DNA of 34,616 nt from assembly GCA_013286325.1 (NCBI GenBank), contig JABDFZ010000023.1, positions 1-34,616 on the forward strand. Reading direction: 5' to 3'. This stretch comes from Bacteroidota bacterium (lineage in GTDB: Bacteria; Bacteroidota; Bacteroidia; Sphingobacteriales; Sphingobacteriaceae). Below, piece after piece: positions 26,511 to 34,121 of the stretch (the first letter of the stretch is position 1; the number at the start of each line of letters is the position of its first letter). The position numbers and the translations under genes were made by a program. A model generated the notes under the pieces. The model saw only the letters and a list, made by a program, of their open reading frames with translations, was not told the origin of the DNA and made no database searches.

Positions 26511-29066
26511 TTATTCAAGAATCGAATTAAAATCGCGGTTAAAGGCCTCTCCGTAAATTACTTTATATTCTTTGTTAAAGTTCTCGAAGGTGTTTTTTGC
26601 CAAGGAATGCTTTCCGATGTGCGATAAGGCTTTGCATTTTATGATCATAGCTTCTTCATTAACCGGGTCGAAATAGAAAATATCATTGGCCAGCTTTATT
26701 AAAAACTCCGGATCATCAGCAATCCCAACACTATTTGCAAATTGAATATAGGAATCAATAATTTCGTTGGATACTTCAGATTTAAAGGCATCAAGCCACT
26801 CATATTCAATGTTCGATAAAAAGTTGCCCCGCTGCGTAATATGAGTTAGCTGAATGATCTTTTCTTTGTTCAGTTTGCTTTTATTAGATACGATATTCAG
26901 GTAAGTATGATAATCAACAAATATGCTGTTATAATCAATTTCTATCTTCCAATAGCCGGTATCTTTTGATAAATGGCAACCGCCCATCTTATCAAGCAAT
27001 GATTTTAGCTTGGCAATATTTACCGAACGATTATTACGCGCGCTTTTTTCTGATTTATCAAACCAAAGAATCTCGTTTAATTTTTCGGAGCTTACTCCCC
27101 TGTCCAGCTTTATTGAATACAATACAATTACAAGGAACAGCTCCTTTAACAGCGGGGTGAAATATTTAGTGATCTCATTTCCTTCCGGAGTAAATAGCTG
27201 TAGATCGCCAAATAAAAATATAGTGTTTTTGTTGTTATGTTTGGTAAGGTCATCTTCTGCTAACGGCTCGTGATGATCGGCATAATGGTGTAAAGTTTGC
27301 AATTCTTCACCCAGCTTAACAAATTGCCCTGCTGCTTTTGCTTTTTTATTACGCCGGTAAAGCATAAAGTATACGGTTATTAACAACGCTATAATGCAAA
27401 GAACCACTATCCATAAAATAATACCGGGTGAGCTACTCTCAAATAATTTAGTGGTTAATGGCTCTGGTGGACTTAGCAGTGAGTAAATTTTTATCCTTGT
27501 TTGTTCGTTCTCCCTGAACAGTGTAACTGCAAGAAATTTGCCGCTATGAGGAAAATAGCACATATCGGCAAACGAATTGATATCGTGAAACTTATAAGGA
27601 ATAGTATCGCCCACCAGGTGATAATCGGGCTTGTTCAAAGAGCCTTCTATCAATTGCAGGCTCGAATTAAATTTATGCTGAGGGAAAATAAGGCCGTAGA
27701 ACGATTTTGTCTTTTCGTTAATAACTAATGAATTGGCAAATACAAAATCCTCATTAGTTGTATTTATAGTGAACAGTTTTTTAAAGCTATTGTCTTTAAC
27801 CGTAAACCGCATCATATCGTACAAGTTACGCGGGTTCACTATCTGCTGACCTGAGGCGCTGCCATATCCACCAATTATATAGGCAGTATCACCTGTGGCT
27901 GTTGTACCTAACCCGGCCAAATAGCGTGGTGTAAAGGTGTCTCCCTTAACTTTTATTTTTTGCCAGGTCCCGGTTGCTATGTCATACCGTTTAACAGTAT
28001 CCTTATAAACCAGTTGTCCGTATCCTCCAATGGTATATATAGAACTATCTGCTTTATAAAAAAACTTATTCAGGTGCCCATTGTCCGTTGCCGGATTTTT
28101 GAAACCCCTATCCCACCGTTTAGTATTAAAATCATAAGTGCCTATAGCCTTCTGATCTATATAAATATAATATAGCTTTCCGTTATTGAAAAGGGCTTGG
28201 TCGCCGGGTACAAGGGGCTGCCTGCCGGAGCTGTAGGCTACACTTTTTAGCTGTGGTTTTTTATCCACCAAAAAAGTGATCAGCGAATCCTGCGAAATAA
28301 TATGAACAGCCTCGCTGGCTGCGTCAAAAGCCAGACTTACATCACCAGGTACTGTAAATTCCTTTTCCATTTGCCAGTTGCGATGCCGCGCTTTTATCCA
28401 TAAAGGATTAGTTACCGTTCCGTTATTTTGGTTCACGGTTTCATTTGCAACATTGCCTTCCCATTCGTTAAGCGGCCAGTTGGCTAAAAGAGTACTGTTT
28501 TGCAGCACATTTACATCCCTTATTTTTAAAGGGGGAAGATCGGTGGTTTGATACTGCCGATAAGCATTGGCACCAAAAAGCAGCTTATAGTTTTTGCTTT
28601 GTTTAAGGTGAACACCCGATTCGGAAATTGTTTCTCTGCCTGAAATCACTGTGATCTTATCGTTTTTGTAATCAACAATTATCCGCAGCTTGTTCCATTG
28701 CTCAAATAGCCGCTTATCATCAATATTGAACGATATTTTTGAAAGCCTTTCACCGATAATAATTTTAAAATGCCGGGTATTAGCCTGGTTATCATATACA
28801 AGGTCGATATTTTGCTTATCATCATTAATAAGCCTTAATATATAGCCGAAATAAATTTCGTGGTTGGGAATAAATGAAAGATCAAAAGACACTTCAAGAT
28901 TGTCTTTTTGCGAAACGTTATTCAGGCTAAGATCCAGGGTTGTGCGTTTATCCTGTACAACTTCGTGGCTATAAAACCCAAGTCCATACGATTGCGCATT
29001 AACAGGCAATGTGAACAGGATGTTTAATAAGATAACCGCAATTGCTCCAGGTAAAAAAAATCTCAT
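26511..29066 (-). CDS. Transmembrane one-component regulator: LamG-like and Kelch sensor, SARP/OmpR-type winged-helix output
   Basis: An 851-residue protein. Signal sequence 1-24 (V-N-A-Q). The exported part begins with a LamG/concanavalin-like sandwich (about 25-225, with LLANWPLNEWEGN). A Kelch-type propeller follows (about 240-540, with IYTIGGYGQLV and AYIIGGYGSAS). One transmembrane helix (about 549-571, IILWIVVLCIIALLITVYF) is followed by basic RRNKK. The cytoplasmic part has a winged-helix domain (about 614-725: FGDLQLFTPEG, LLKELFLVIVLYS, RNNRSVNIAKLKSLLDKMGG) like SARP/OmpR DNA-binding domains, then helices resembling a BTAD/TPR tail. There is no kinase, receiver or sigma-factor motif. 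It is the only regulator inside the PUL, so it most likely senses the glycan outside and activates the locus directly (inference). Confidence 0.8.
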   Translation of the reverse strand: MRFFLPGAIAVILLNILFTLPVNAQSYGLGFYSHEVVQDKRTTLDLSLNNVSQKDNLEVSFDLSFIPNHEIYFGYILRLINDDKQNIDLVYDNQANTRHFKIIIGERLSKISFNIDDKRLFEQWNKLRIIVDYKNDKITVISGRETISESGVHLKQSKNYKLLFGANAYRQYQTTDLPPLKIRDVNVLQNSTLLANWPLNEWEGNVANETVNQNNGTVTNPLWIKARHRNWQMEKEFTVPGDVSLAFDAASEAVHIISQDSLITFLVDKKPQLKSVAYSSGRQPLVPGDQALFNNGKLYYIYIDQKAIGTYDFNTKRWDRGFKNPATDNGHLNKFFYKADSSIYTIGGYGQLVYKDTVKRYDIATGTWQKIKVKGDTFTPRYLAGLGTTATGDTAYIIGGYGSASGQQIVNPRNLYDMMRFTVKDNSFKKLFTINTTNEDFVFANSLVINEKTKSFYGLIFPQHKFNSSLQLIEGSLNKPDYHLVGDTIPYKFHDINSFADMCYFPHSGKFLAVTLFRENEQTRIKIYSLLSPPEPLTTKLFESSSPGIILWIVVLCIIALLITVYFMLYRRNKKAKAAGQFVKLGEELQTLHHYADHHEPLAEDDLTKHNNKNTIFLFGDLQLFTPEGNEITKYFTPLLKELFLVIVLYSIKLDRGVSSEKLNEILWFDKSEKSARNNRSVNIAKLKSLLDKMGGCHLSKDTGYWKIEIDYNSIFVDYHTYLNIVSNKSKLNKEKIIQLTHITQRGNFLSNIEYEWLDAFKSEVSNEIIDSYIQFANSVGIADDPEFLIKLANDIFYFDPVNEEAMIIKCKALSHIGKHSLAKNTFENFNKEYKVIYGEAFNRDFNSILE

Positions 29067-29403
29067 GTTGATAAGTACACGTTCAGCACTAAAACGTGAG
29101 TGCCCTCTTTATATCGTTTATAATCAGGTCAAAAAACATTATTCACATGTAGATGACAGGTTAGCTAAATTACAATAAAACAATCTACATTCAAAATTAT
29201 GATACAATGAAACCTGCTTTAAAAACCGGCACAATTAATTGGTATAAATTTAACAAATATTAGTACTATTTTGCCATTTATCTATTACCGGTCACTGGAG
29301 CTCTGTTGTCTGCAATAAATTCAGTAATAAGGGTAGATTTTGGTTGAGAGGTGCAGCCCGGGATATAAGCCCGGGGGATATTTAAAAATGAATTTCATTT
29401 ACC
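29067..29403 (-). promoter_or_regulatory. 337-bp gap with probable promoter of the regulator gene
   Basis: No gene is seen. Toward the regulator gene there is ATTTG (29258-29254), then TATACCAATTA (29246-29236), a weak match to the TTTG and TATAAACCAATTA elements of the other PUL promoters. No 11-bp hexamer triad precedes it, so the regulator may be expressed constitutively. CCCGGG twice (29357-29362, 29370-29375) could form a hairpin beyond the DUF5703 stop, but no T run follows on the minus strand. Confidence 0.35.
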
Positions 29404-31575
29404 TTACTTACTTTTAGCCATATTAACCACATCAGCCATTCGGCTGGCAGGTGTCACTTTTAGGCTAATAAGTTTTCCTTTTTCAACCCTACCTTCTACA
29501 GTAGTGTTATAGGGGGCGTTAAGTTTAAAATCCGCATCCCAGCCGGCAGGCCAGGCGGGCAAAAGCATAATCTTTTTTCCGTCAACTTGCATCAACATCT
29601 GTTGAAGGCCATTTTCACCGTTACCACCGTTATCTTCATCGGGGCTATAGTCGTTGCCTTTATCCCAAAAAGCAGGAAATTTAAAATGAGAGTCCTTGCG
29701 GGTAAGCGCAAAGCTTACGTATTCTTTCGCAACTTCTGCATTGCCTATCATGGCCGCCTGTATAGGGTCCTGCACCCAGCAGCCTTTCGCTCGTTGTTTT
29801 CGGGCGTTAAACGTATTTACGGCAACATCCAGGTCCGGCTTACCTAATCCATAAAGCCTGAATGGATATATGGCATATAGTTCAGGATTTTCACTATTAA
29901 ATGATTTTGCTGTTTGTGGCCCTGTATAAGGTAACAGCACTGTTTTATCATTTTCAGTTGCAGTTGGTAAAGGAGGTAACTCATCATAGAGCTTCCGCCA
30001 TTCCAAAAGCGTTTTTTCATCCACCATTCCTACGGGTAGTTTTATCATCCTGCTCAGTACAGCATGTAATCCAGCAATATCGGGTGCGGGATTATGCACC
30101 TTCCAAAACATTTCAATCGAATTATCAGGATCGAGTAGAAGCTTGCCGGTATTGTCGCGTTCAAAATGCTGGTCAAAAAATTGCAATCCGGCTGTAGCTA
30201 CCGGCAATAACATTTTCCTGGCGAAGGCTTCATCACCGGTATATTCATAATAATCAAGCATCATCATACTCAACTCCAGTATCGGGGTGAAGTAATGGTT
30301 GGTATAATAGGCTTTAACATCGGGTCCCATAAATTTGAGTCCTCCCCAAAAGGGAGCAGTTTCTGCAAAATATGCGCCTTCATGATGATAATATTCCTTA
30401 ACCTGTGCTTTGTTGGCCGGTAATATATTTGTATACATCAGGAAGAATGGCAGCATCATATCGAAGTCGCCGGCCATAAGCCTCGGCCAGTACATCGGTC
30501 TTGTATTCTGAAACCAGTATTGCCCACCCCATGCTCTGAAATCAGCATTTTCGTTTTTCTCAGGATTGTTCACTACAAAAATTGACCCATTGAATTTTAT
30601 TGGATAGGCCCCTCTCCCGGCGCAGGCTGTAACAAAGCGCTGCAAAACATATCCTTGTGTTACCTGCTTAGCTTGCTCATCGCCATGTACAAATACCCAG
30701 CTGCGCTTCCAGAATTGCTGCCACCATTGCTGGTGTTGCAGGCGTGCTTGCTCCAGCTTTTGTTTTTCTATTTCACCTATCTGCAACTCCAGTTTAGATA
30801 GCCATTGCATGCCGTTGCCCGCAACCGATGTTAAAGGATAAATAGAGATCAATTGGAAAGTGGTCACTTTCGTCGATTGCAATGTTGCTTTATCTTTATT
30901 AACCAGTCCATTTCCTTTTATGATCGCACCAAAAGTCAGGTTCGCCAAATGCGGGTCGGCTGTCGATGAATTATGATGGTACCATGCAATACGGTTTTTT
31001 TGATCGCTCAAAATGGTATCAGTTAGGCCTGCGCGCCAATTTTCCAATTTTGTATTCACCGTTAAGGGAACGGTGCTCTTGGTTTCTACACGGATAACCG
31101 GCTGATTAGCATCAACCCAAACCAGAAAACTCACTGCTGTGTTACCTTCTCCTTCCTGTATTAATATTTCTCCGGTTTTAAGTTTAAGTATTTGTTTGAA
31201 GGTAGAACTTTTGGCCAGTGGATTAGGGTTAACAGATACCCTGACTGCGCCTAGCTTCATCAAAACCCCACCCTGTTTCATCCAGGGATCTTTTTGAGCA
31301 TCAAGCTCACCGCCCCAGGCATCGGTTTTACTGATATAAAATACAAGATCACCATTTTTCTCAACCCAAACGTTCAGGCCAATATCACCATTACCAAGCG
31401 GCATAGATTCTTCCGGCCCGGGACCGGGAGAATTCCAGCTAATATTATAAGCATTAAGCAAGGTATCAACTGGCCCCTTATGCTTTAAGCTAAATAATGG
31501 CTTCGCAAAGCAAGCATGAATCAATAAAATATTTATAAAAATTGCTACCCCTAACTGCATTCCTTTTTTCTTCAT
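29404..31575 (-). CDS. DUF5703-type exported protein, putative (alpha/alpha)6-barrel glycosidase
   Basis: A 723-residue exported protein with signal peptide about 1-24 (H-A-C-F-A). The N-terminal domain (about 40-250) matches the DUF5703 pattern: YNISWNSPGPGPEESMPLGNGDIGLNVWVEKNGDLVFYISKTDAWGG-like segments. The rest is helical and resembles the six-hairpin barrel of GH95-like hydrolases (RAWGGQYWFQNTRPMYWPRLMAGDFDMMLPFF and LLLPAWPAGWDADFKL-like segments). Such proteins occur in PULs, but I know of no established activity for this group. The opening LGNGDIG and closing PAWPAGWD segments are GH95-like, where the reaction is alpha-fucosidase or alpha-galactosidase. Its own triad-bearing promoter lies about 250 bp upstream. 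Confidence 0.72.
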   Translation of the reverse strand: MKKKGMQLGVAIFINILLIHACFAKPLFSLKHKGPVDTLLNAYNISWNSPGPGPEESMPLGNGDIGLNVWVEKNGDLVFYISKTDAWGGELDAQKDPWMKQGGVLMKLGAVRVSVNPNPLAKSSTFKQILKLKTGEILIQEGEGNTAVSFLVWVDANQPVIRVETKSTVPLTVNTKLENWRAGLTDTILSDQKNRIAWYHHNSSTADPHLANLTFGAIIKGNGLVNKDKATLQSTKVTTFQLISIYPLTSVAGNGMQWLSKLELQIGEIEKQKLEQARLQHQQWWQQFWKRSWVFVHGDEQAKQVTQGYVLQRFVTACAGRGAYPIKFNGSIFVVNNPEKNENADFRAWGGQYWFQNTRPMYWPRLMAGDFDMMLPFFLMYTNILPANKAQVKEYYHHEGAYFAETAPFWGGLKFMGPDVKAYYTNHYFTPILELSMMMLDYYEYTGDEAFARKMLLPVATAGLQFFDQHFERDNTGKLLLDPDNSIEMFWKVHNPAPDIAGLHAVLSRMIKLPVGMVDEKTLLEWRKLYDELPPLPTATENDKTVLLPYTGPQTAKSFNSENPELYAIYPFRLYGLGKPDLDVAVNTFNARKQRAKGCWVQDPIQAAMIGNAEVAKEYVSFALTRKDSHFKFPAFWDKGNDYSPDEDNGGNGENGLQQMLMQVDGKKIMLLPAWPAGWDADFKLNAPYNTTVEGRVEKGKLISLKVTPASRMADVVNMAKSK

Positions 31576-31792
31576 TTTTATTTATGATGATGGTTATTCC
31601 CGGTATTGGCTGATGGTATTAAATTTATGCTGTATCCCTGGTTGTAAAAATATTGTTTAATGATGAAAGACTGACTGTAAATGCCACATCGACTTGACTA
31701 AAATATAATAGTAAAGACAATTGTAACGAATTAAGAAAAAACATTTTTACAAGTTACTAGGTCGTTCAGAAACGGTGTATACTGCCTCTGTT

Positions 31793-31857
31793 GGTTAATT
31801 GATTATACAAATAAACTTACCCGGCTTAATAAAAGATTAAAAAAGCACTAATTGAAA
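31793..31857 (-). promoter_or_regulatory. Hexamer triad and promoter-like block upstream of the DUF5703 gene
   Basis: Toward the gene, hexamers ATTAGT, TTTAAT and ATTAAG (plus-strand units starting at 31847, 31836 and 31825) have 11-bp period. Twelve bases later is ATTTG (31812-31808), directly followed by TATAATCAATTAACC (31807-31793). It has three mismatches to the ATTAAT consensus, the weakest triad of the four, but its spacing to TTTG is identical. Confidence 0.5.
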
Positions 31858-31988
31858 AGATGATAAAAGTCTTTTTATCACAGGTAGATTTTCTCAGAAA
31901 TTTGATTTACGATGGAAAGATATATCGAACACCTTTGATCAATGAAGCCTCCGGGTTAATTTTTTTGTAAAATAAAGAGTTGCGAACA

Positions 31989-32023
31989 AAAAATAGGGTA
32001 AAATCTTTTCTAAAGATTTACCC
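31989..32023 (-). terminator. Intrinsic terminator of the DUF1579-like gene
   Basis: The stem is GGGTAAAATCTTT / AAAGATTTACCC (31996-32008 and 32012-32023) with one bulged A and a 3-nt loop. On the minus strand it is followed by a T-rich run (complement of 31988-31995). It begins 33 bp after the stop at 32057. Confidence 0.75.
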
Positions 32024-32056
32024 CATAAATAAATAAATAATATATACAAATAAAAC

Positions 32057-33244
32057 CTATCTGTTAAAGGTCATTATCCAGTTTGTCTCCCATGTCTTGC
32101 CGGCATCGTCGGAGAACGCTTGTTCAAAACGGCTCGAGTTTGGTGTAATGGCTGAAAAGCCATTTCGGTCCATGATGATTCTTCCCTGAAATTCTTCCTG
32201 GTCGTAAAATTGCCCCTTTCCGTCGGCAAACCTGCCAACCATAGGGGTTGTCATAACAGGGTCTGAGCTGTTTGTCCAGTTCAGGCTCCATTGATGCGAT
32301 TTTGGGTTAAAGAGCCTCAGTCCAACCCCTTCGAGGTGTCCCGCCGGTCCGTCAGCTTCGAGCTCAAAAATGCTTGCGCGCCCTCCCCAGATTTTGTTGA
32401 CCACAGAAGTGCCGTCATAATCTGTCCAGTTGCTTGAACCTGTGAGAGGTTTTTTCAGGCGGTGAATATGAGTCTTCCACACGCCAAAATGAAAGTCGAA
32501 ATCGTGCGCACCAGCTACTGTACTTGTGAAAGGTGGCAAAGGCATCCCGTCAGTGGTTGATGCTTTTTCATCCCGCGTCAGTGTAGCCGTAAAATTAGGC
32601 TCCCAGGTTTTACCGCCGTCATCCGAAAACGATTGTTCTACGTTATGAGAATTTGGAGTAATGTCCGACCAGACAAATCGAACCAGTATAGTTCGTCCGT
32701 TAAATGATTCCTGGTCGTAGAGTTCTCCCCTGCCATTCTTAAACTCGCCGATCTGGGGTTGTTCTATTACCCCCGTTTCGCTATCGGCAAAGTACTGAGC
32801 CCATTGATGGGCTTGCGGATTATAAAGAAACAACGTGAGACCTTCAAGATGTCCAGCCGAACCATCAGCCTCTATCTCCTCCAACTGTGCTTTGCCATTC
32901 CAAACCTTCCTGACGTGCACTGTTCCATTCAGATCCACCCAGTCGTTTGAGCCTGTAAGCGGGCGCAGGAGGCGGCGGATATGGGTCTTCCATGTCCCTA
33001 TATTGAAATCAAAATCATGCTGGCCATCGCGTTCTGCCCCGGAATTTTGTTGTGCTGAGCAATTGATTGACGATATAATAAACAGAACAATAAAGGCCAG
33101 GAGGAAATTTAGAAAACGCTTTGGCCCGATGTGTCTTCTACCGCTAATTTGAAATTCATTCCCCGCTTCATCAACAGATGGTGCAACGCCGGTTTGTTGG
33201 TCTATAGTAATACCTGATATAAACTTTCGATGTAATTTCTTCAT
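32057..33244 (-). CDS. Exported protein with two tandem DUF1579-like domains
   Basis: A 395-residue protein. After an unusual 43-residue polar N-terminus comes a hydrophobic export signal (about 44-64, ending N-C-S-A-Q). Two homologous domains follow (about 77-230 and 247-395). Both open with HDFDF-x-x-G-x-WKTHI and RLL/KKPLTGS, then AGHLEG, FNPKSHQW or YNPQAHQW, a LYDQE/FYDQEEF-x-GR segment, ITPNS and FSDDGGKTWE-like endings. This fits the DUF1579 / calycin-like group of unknown role. No internal Met is available to give a conventional signal-peptide start, so the long N-terminus is real, or a non-standard start is used. It has its own terminator. No link with the PUL is seen. Confidence 0.7.
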   Translation of the reverse strand: MKKLHRKFISGITIDQQTGVAPSVDEAGNEFQISGRRHIGPKRFLNFLLAFIVLFIISSINCSAQQNSGAERDGQHDFDFNIGTWKTHIRRLLRPLTGSNDWVDLNGTVHVRKVWNGKAQLEEIEADGSAGHLEGLTLFLYNPQAHQWAQYFADSETGVIEQPQIGEFKNGRGELYDQESFNGRTILVRFVWSDITPNSHNVEQSFSDDGGKTWEPNFTATLTRDEKASTTDGMPLPPFTSTVAGAHDFDFHFGVWKTHIHRLKKPLTGSSNWTDYDGTSVVNKIWGGRASIFELEADGPAGHLEGVGLRLFNPKSHQWSLNWTNSSDPVMTTPMVGRFADGKGQFYDQEEFQGRIIMDRNGFSAITPNSSRFEQAFSDDAGKTWETNWIMTFNR

Positions 33245-33444
33245 TTTAATTAATCTTTTTATTCTGTTTTAATTTTGCGGGTGCAAGGTATTTTTAAAAC
33301 AATTTGGGAAATTGTACAAAATCGTCATCAGGAAATCCCCCCTATTCATTAAGTTTTTATAAGAATTGGCAAGGGAGATTTGCAATAAATTACTGCATTT
33401 TAGAACTAAAATCTATTTCTTATCTTTAGGCTAAAACACATATT
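33245..33444. promoter_or_regulatory. Divergent promoter region between the DUF1579-like and VOC genes
   Basis: For the plus-strand gene, TATCTTTA at 33421-33428 matches seven of eight positions of the Bacteroidota -7 consensus TAnnTTTG. A clear TTTG -33 partner at standard spacing is not seen. No hexamer triad is present, which serves as a local negative comparison for the PUL promoters. Confidence 0.3.
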
Positions 33445-33945
33445 ATGAAAAAGTTTACGCTAATCGGCCTGCTTTGCACAGCCTTTTTGTTAGGTTATGG
33501 TTTCAGCCGTTTAACAACCCCTTTCAATAGCGGTCCGCGCGTTACGGGCATCGGTGGTATTTTTTTTAAGGCTAAAGACCCTGCGGCGCTGAAGGCCTGG
33601 TACAGCAAGAACCTGGGCATCCAAATTGGTGGATTCGGTTCAAATTTTGAATGGCACCAGGGCACGGACAGCACAAAAAAGGGCTTTACCATATGGGCGC
33701 CGTTTAAGGAAACTACCAAATATTTTCAACCTTCCGAAAAGCAATTCATGATCAATTACCGCGTGGTGGGATTGGGTCAGCTTTTAGCACAAATGAAAAT
33801 GGCGGGTATCTTGCCGACCGACAGCGTGGAAAAGACAAGCTATGGTAATTTTGTACACCTGATGGATCCTGAGGGTAATAAGATCGAATTATGGGAGCCC
33901 AATGACGTGGAATTTGCTAAAATGAGCACCATCACTACCAAATAA
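33445..33945 (+). CDS. Exported or membrane-anchored VOC-fold (glyoxalase-like) protein
   Basis: A 166-residue protein with an N-terminal hydrophobic segment (about 5-20, LIGLLCTAFLLGYGF) followed by one vicinal-oxygen-chelate domain (about 33-155). Landmarks are GIGGIFFKAKDPAALKAWYSKNLGI at the start and FVHLMDPEGNKIELWEP at the end, where the Glu of IELW is the usual metal ligand. Typical VOC proteins are cytoplasmic, so the export or anchor segment is uncommon. The substrate is unknown. It is transcribed alone and ends before a hairpin at 34019-34053. Confidence 0.85.
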   Translation: MKKFTLIGLLCTAFLLGYGFSRLTTPFNSGPRVTGIGGIFFKAKDPAALKAWYSKNLGIQIGGFGSNFEWHQGTDSTKKGFTIWAPFKETTKYFQPSEKQFMINYRVVGLGQLLAQMKMAGILPTDSVEKTSYGNFVHLMDPEGNKIELWEPNDVEFAKMSTITTK

Positions 33946-34018
33946 TAGCAGTTATGTCTATTGAAAAACCCCATCCTTATTGATGTTATTGCCAATAAGC
34001 AGAATATTTTATCTCAAA

Positions 34019-34053
34019 CCAAAGGCCTCTTATAAAGATGAGAGGCCTTTTGG
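34019..34053. terminator. Hairpin terminator between convergent genes
   Basis: The stem is CCAAAGGCCTCT paired with AGAGGCCTTTTGG (one extra T), with a 10-nt loop. It lies between the convergent VOC and LamG genes and could serve both directions; T runs are short on either side. Confidence 0.6.
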
Positions 34054-34121
34054 TTGAATACAGTGTTAATAGAACGACTTTATAGATAATTTAAAGCGAC
34101 TTATGGAACAATCCTCGTGCA

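Larger units (their letters stand above)
31576..32056 (-). promoter_or_regulatory. 481-bp upstream region of the DUF5703 gene
   Basis: No gene is seen. It holds the hexamer triad and TTTG/TATAAT elements at 31793-31857, a leader of about 200 nt, and at the far end the terminator of the next minus-strand gene (31989-32023). Confidence 0.6.

Noticed and set aside
26511..29066. Calling this a galactose-oxidase-like or surface Kelch protein
   Set aside because: The transmembrane helix and C-terminal winged-helix domain show that it is a regulator; no copper-site or lipobox evidence.
29357..29375. CCCGGG-ATATAAG-CCCGGG hairpin as terminator of the DUF5703 gene
   Set aside because: No T run follows on the minus strand; CCCGGG is itself palindromic, so pairing is ambiguous.
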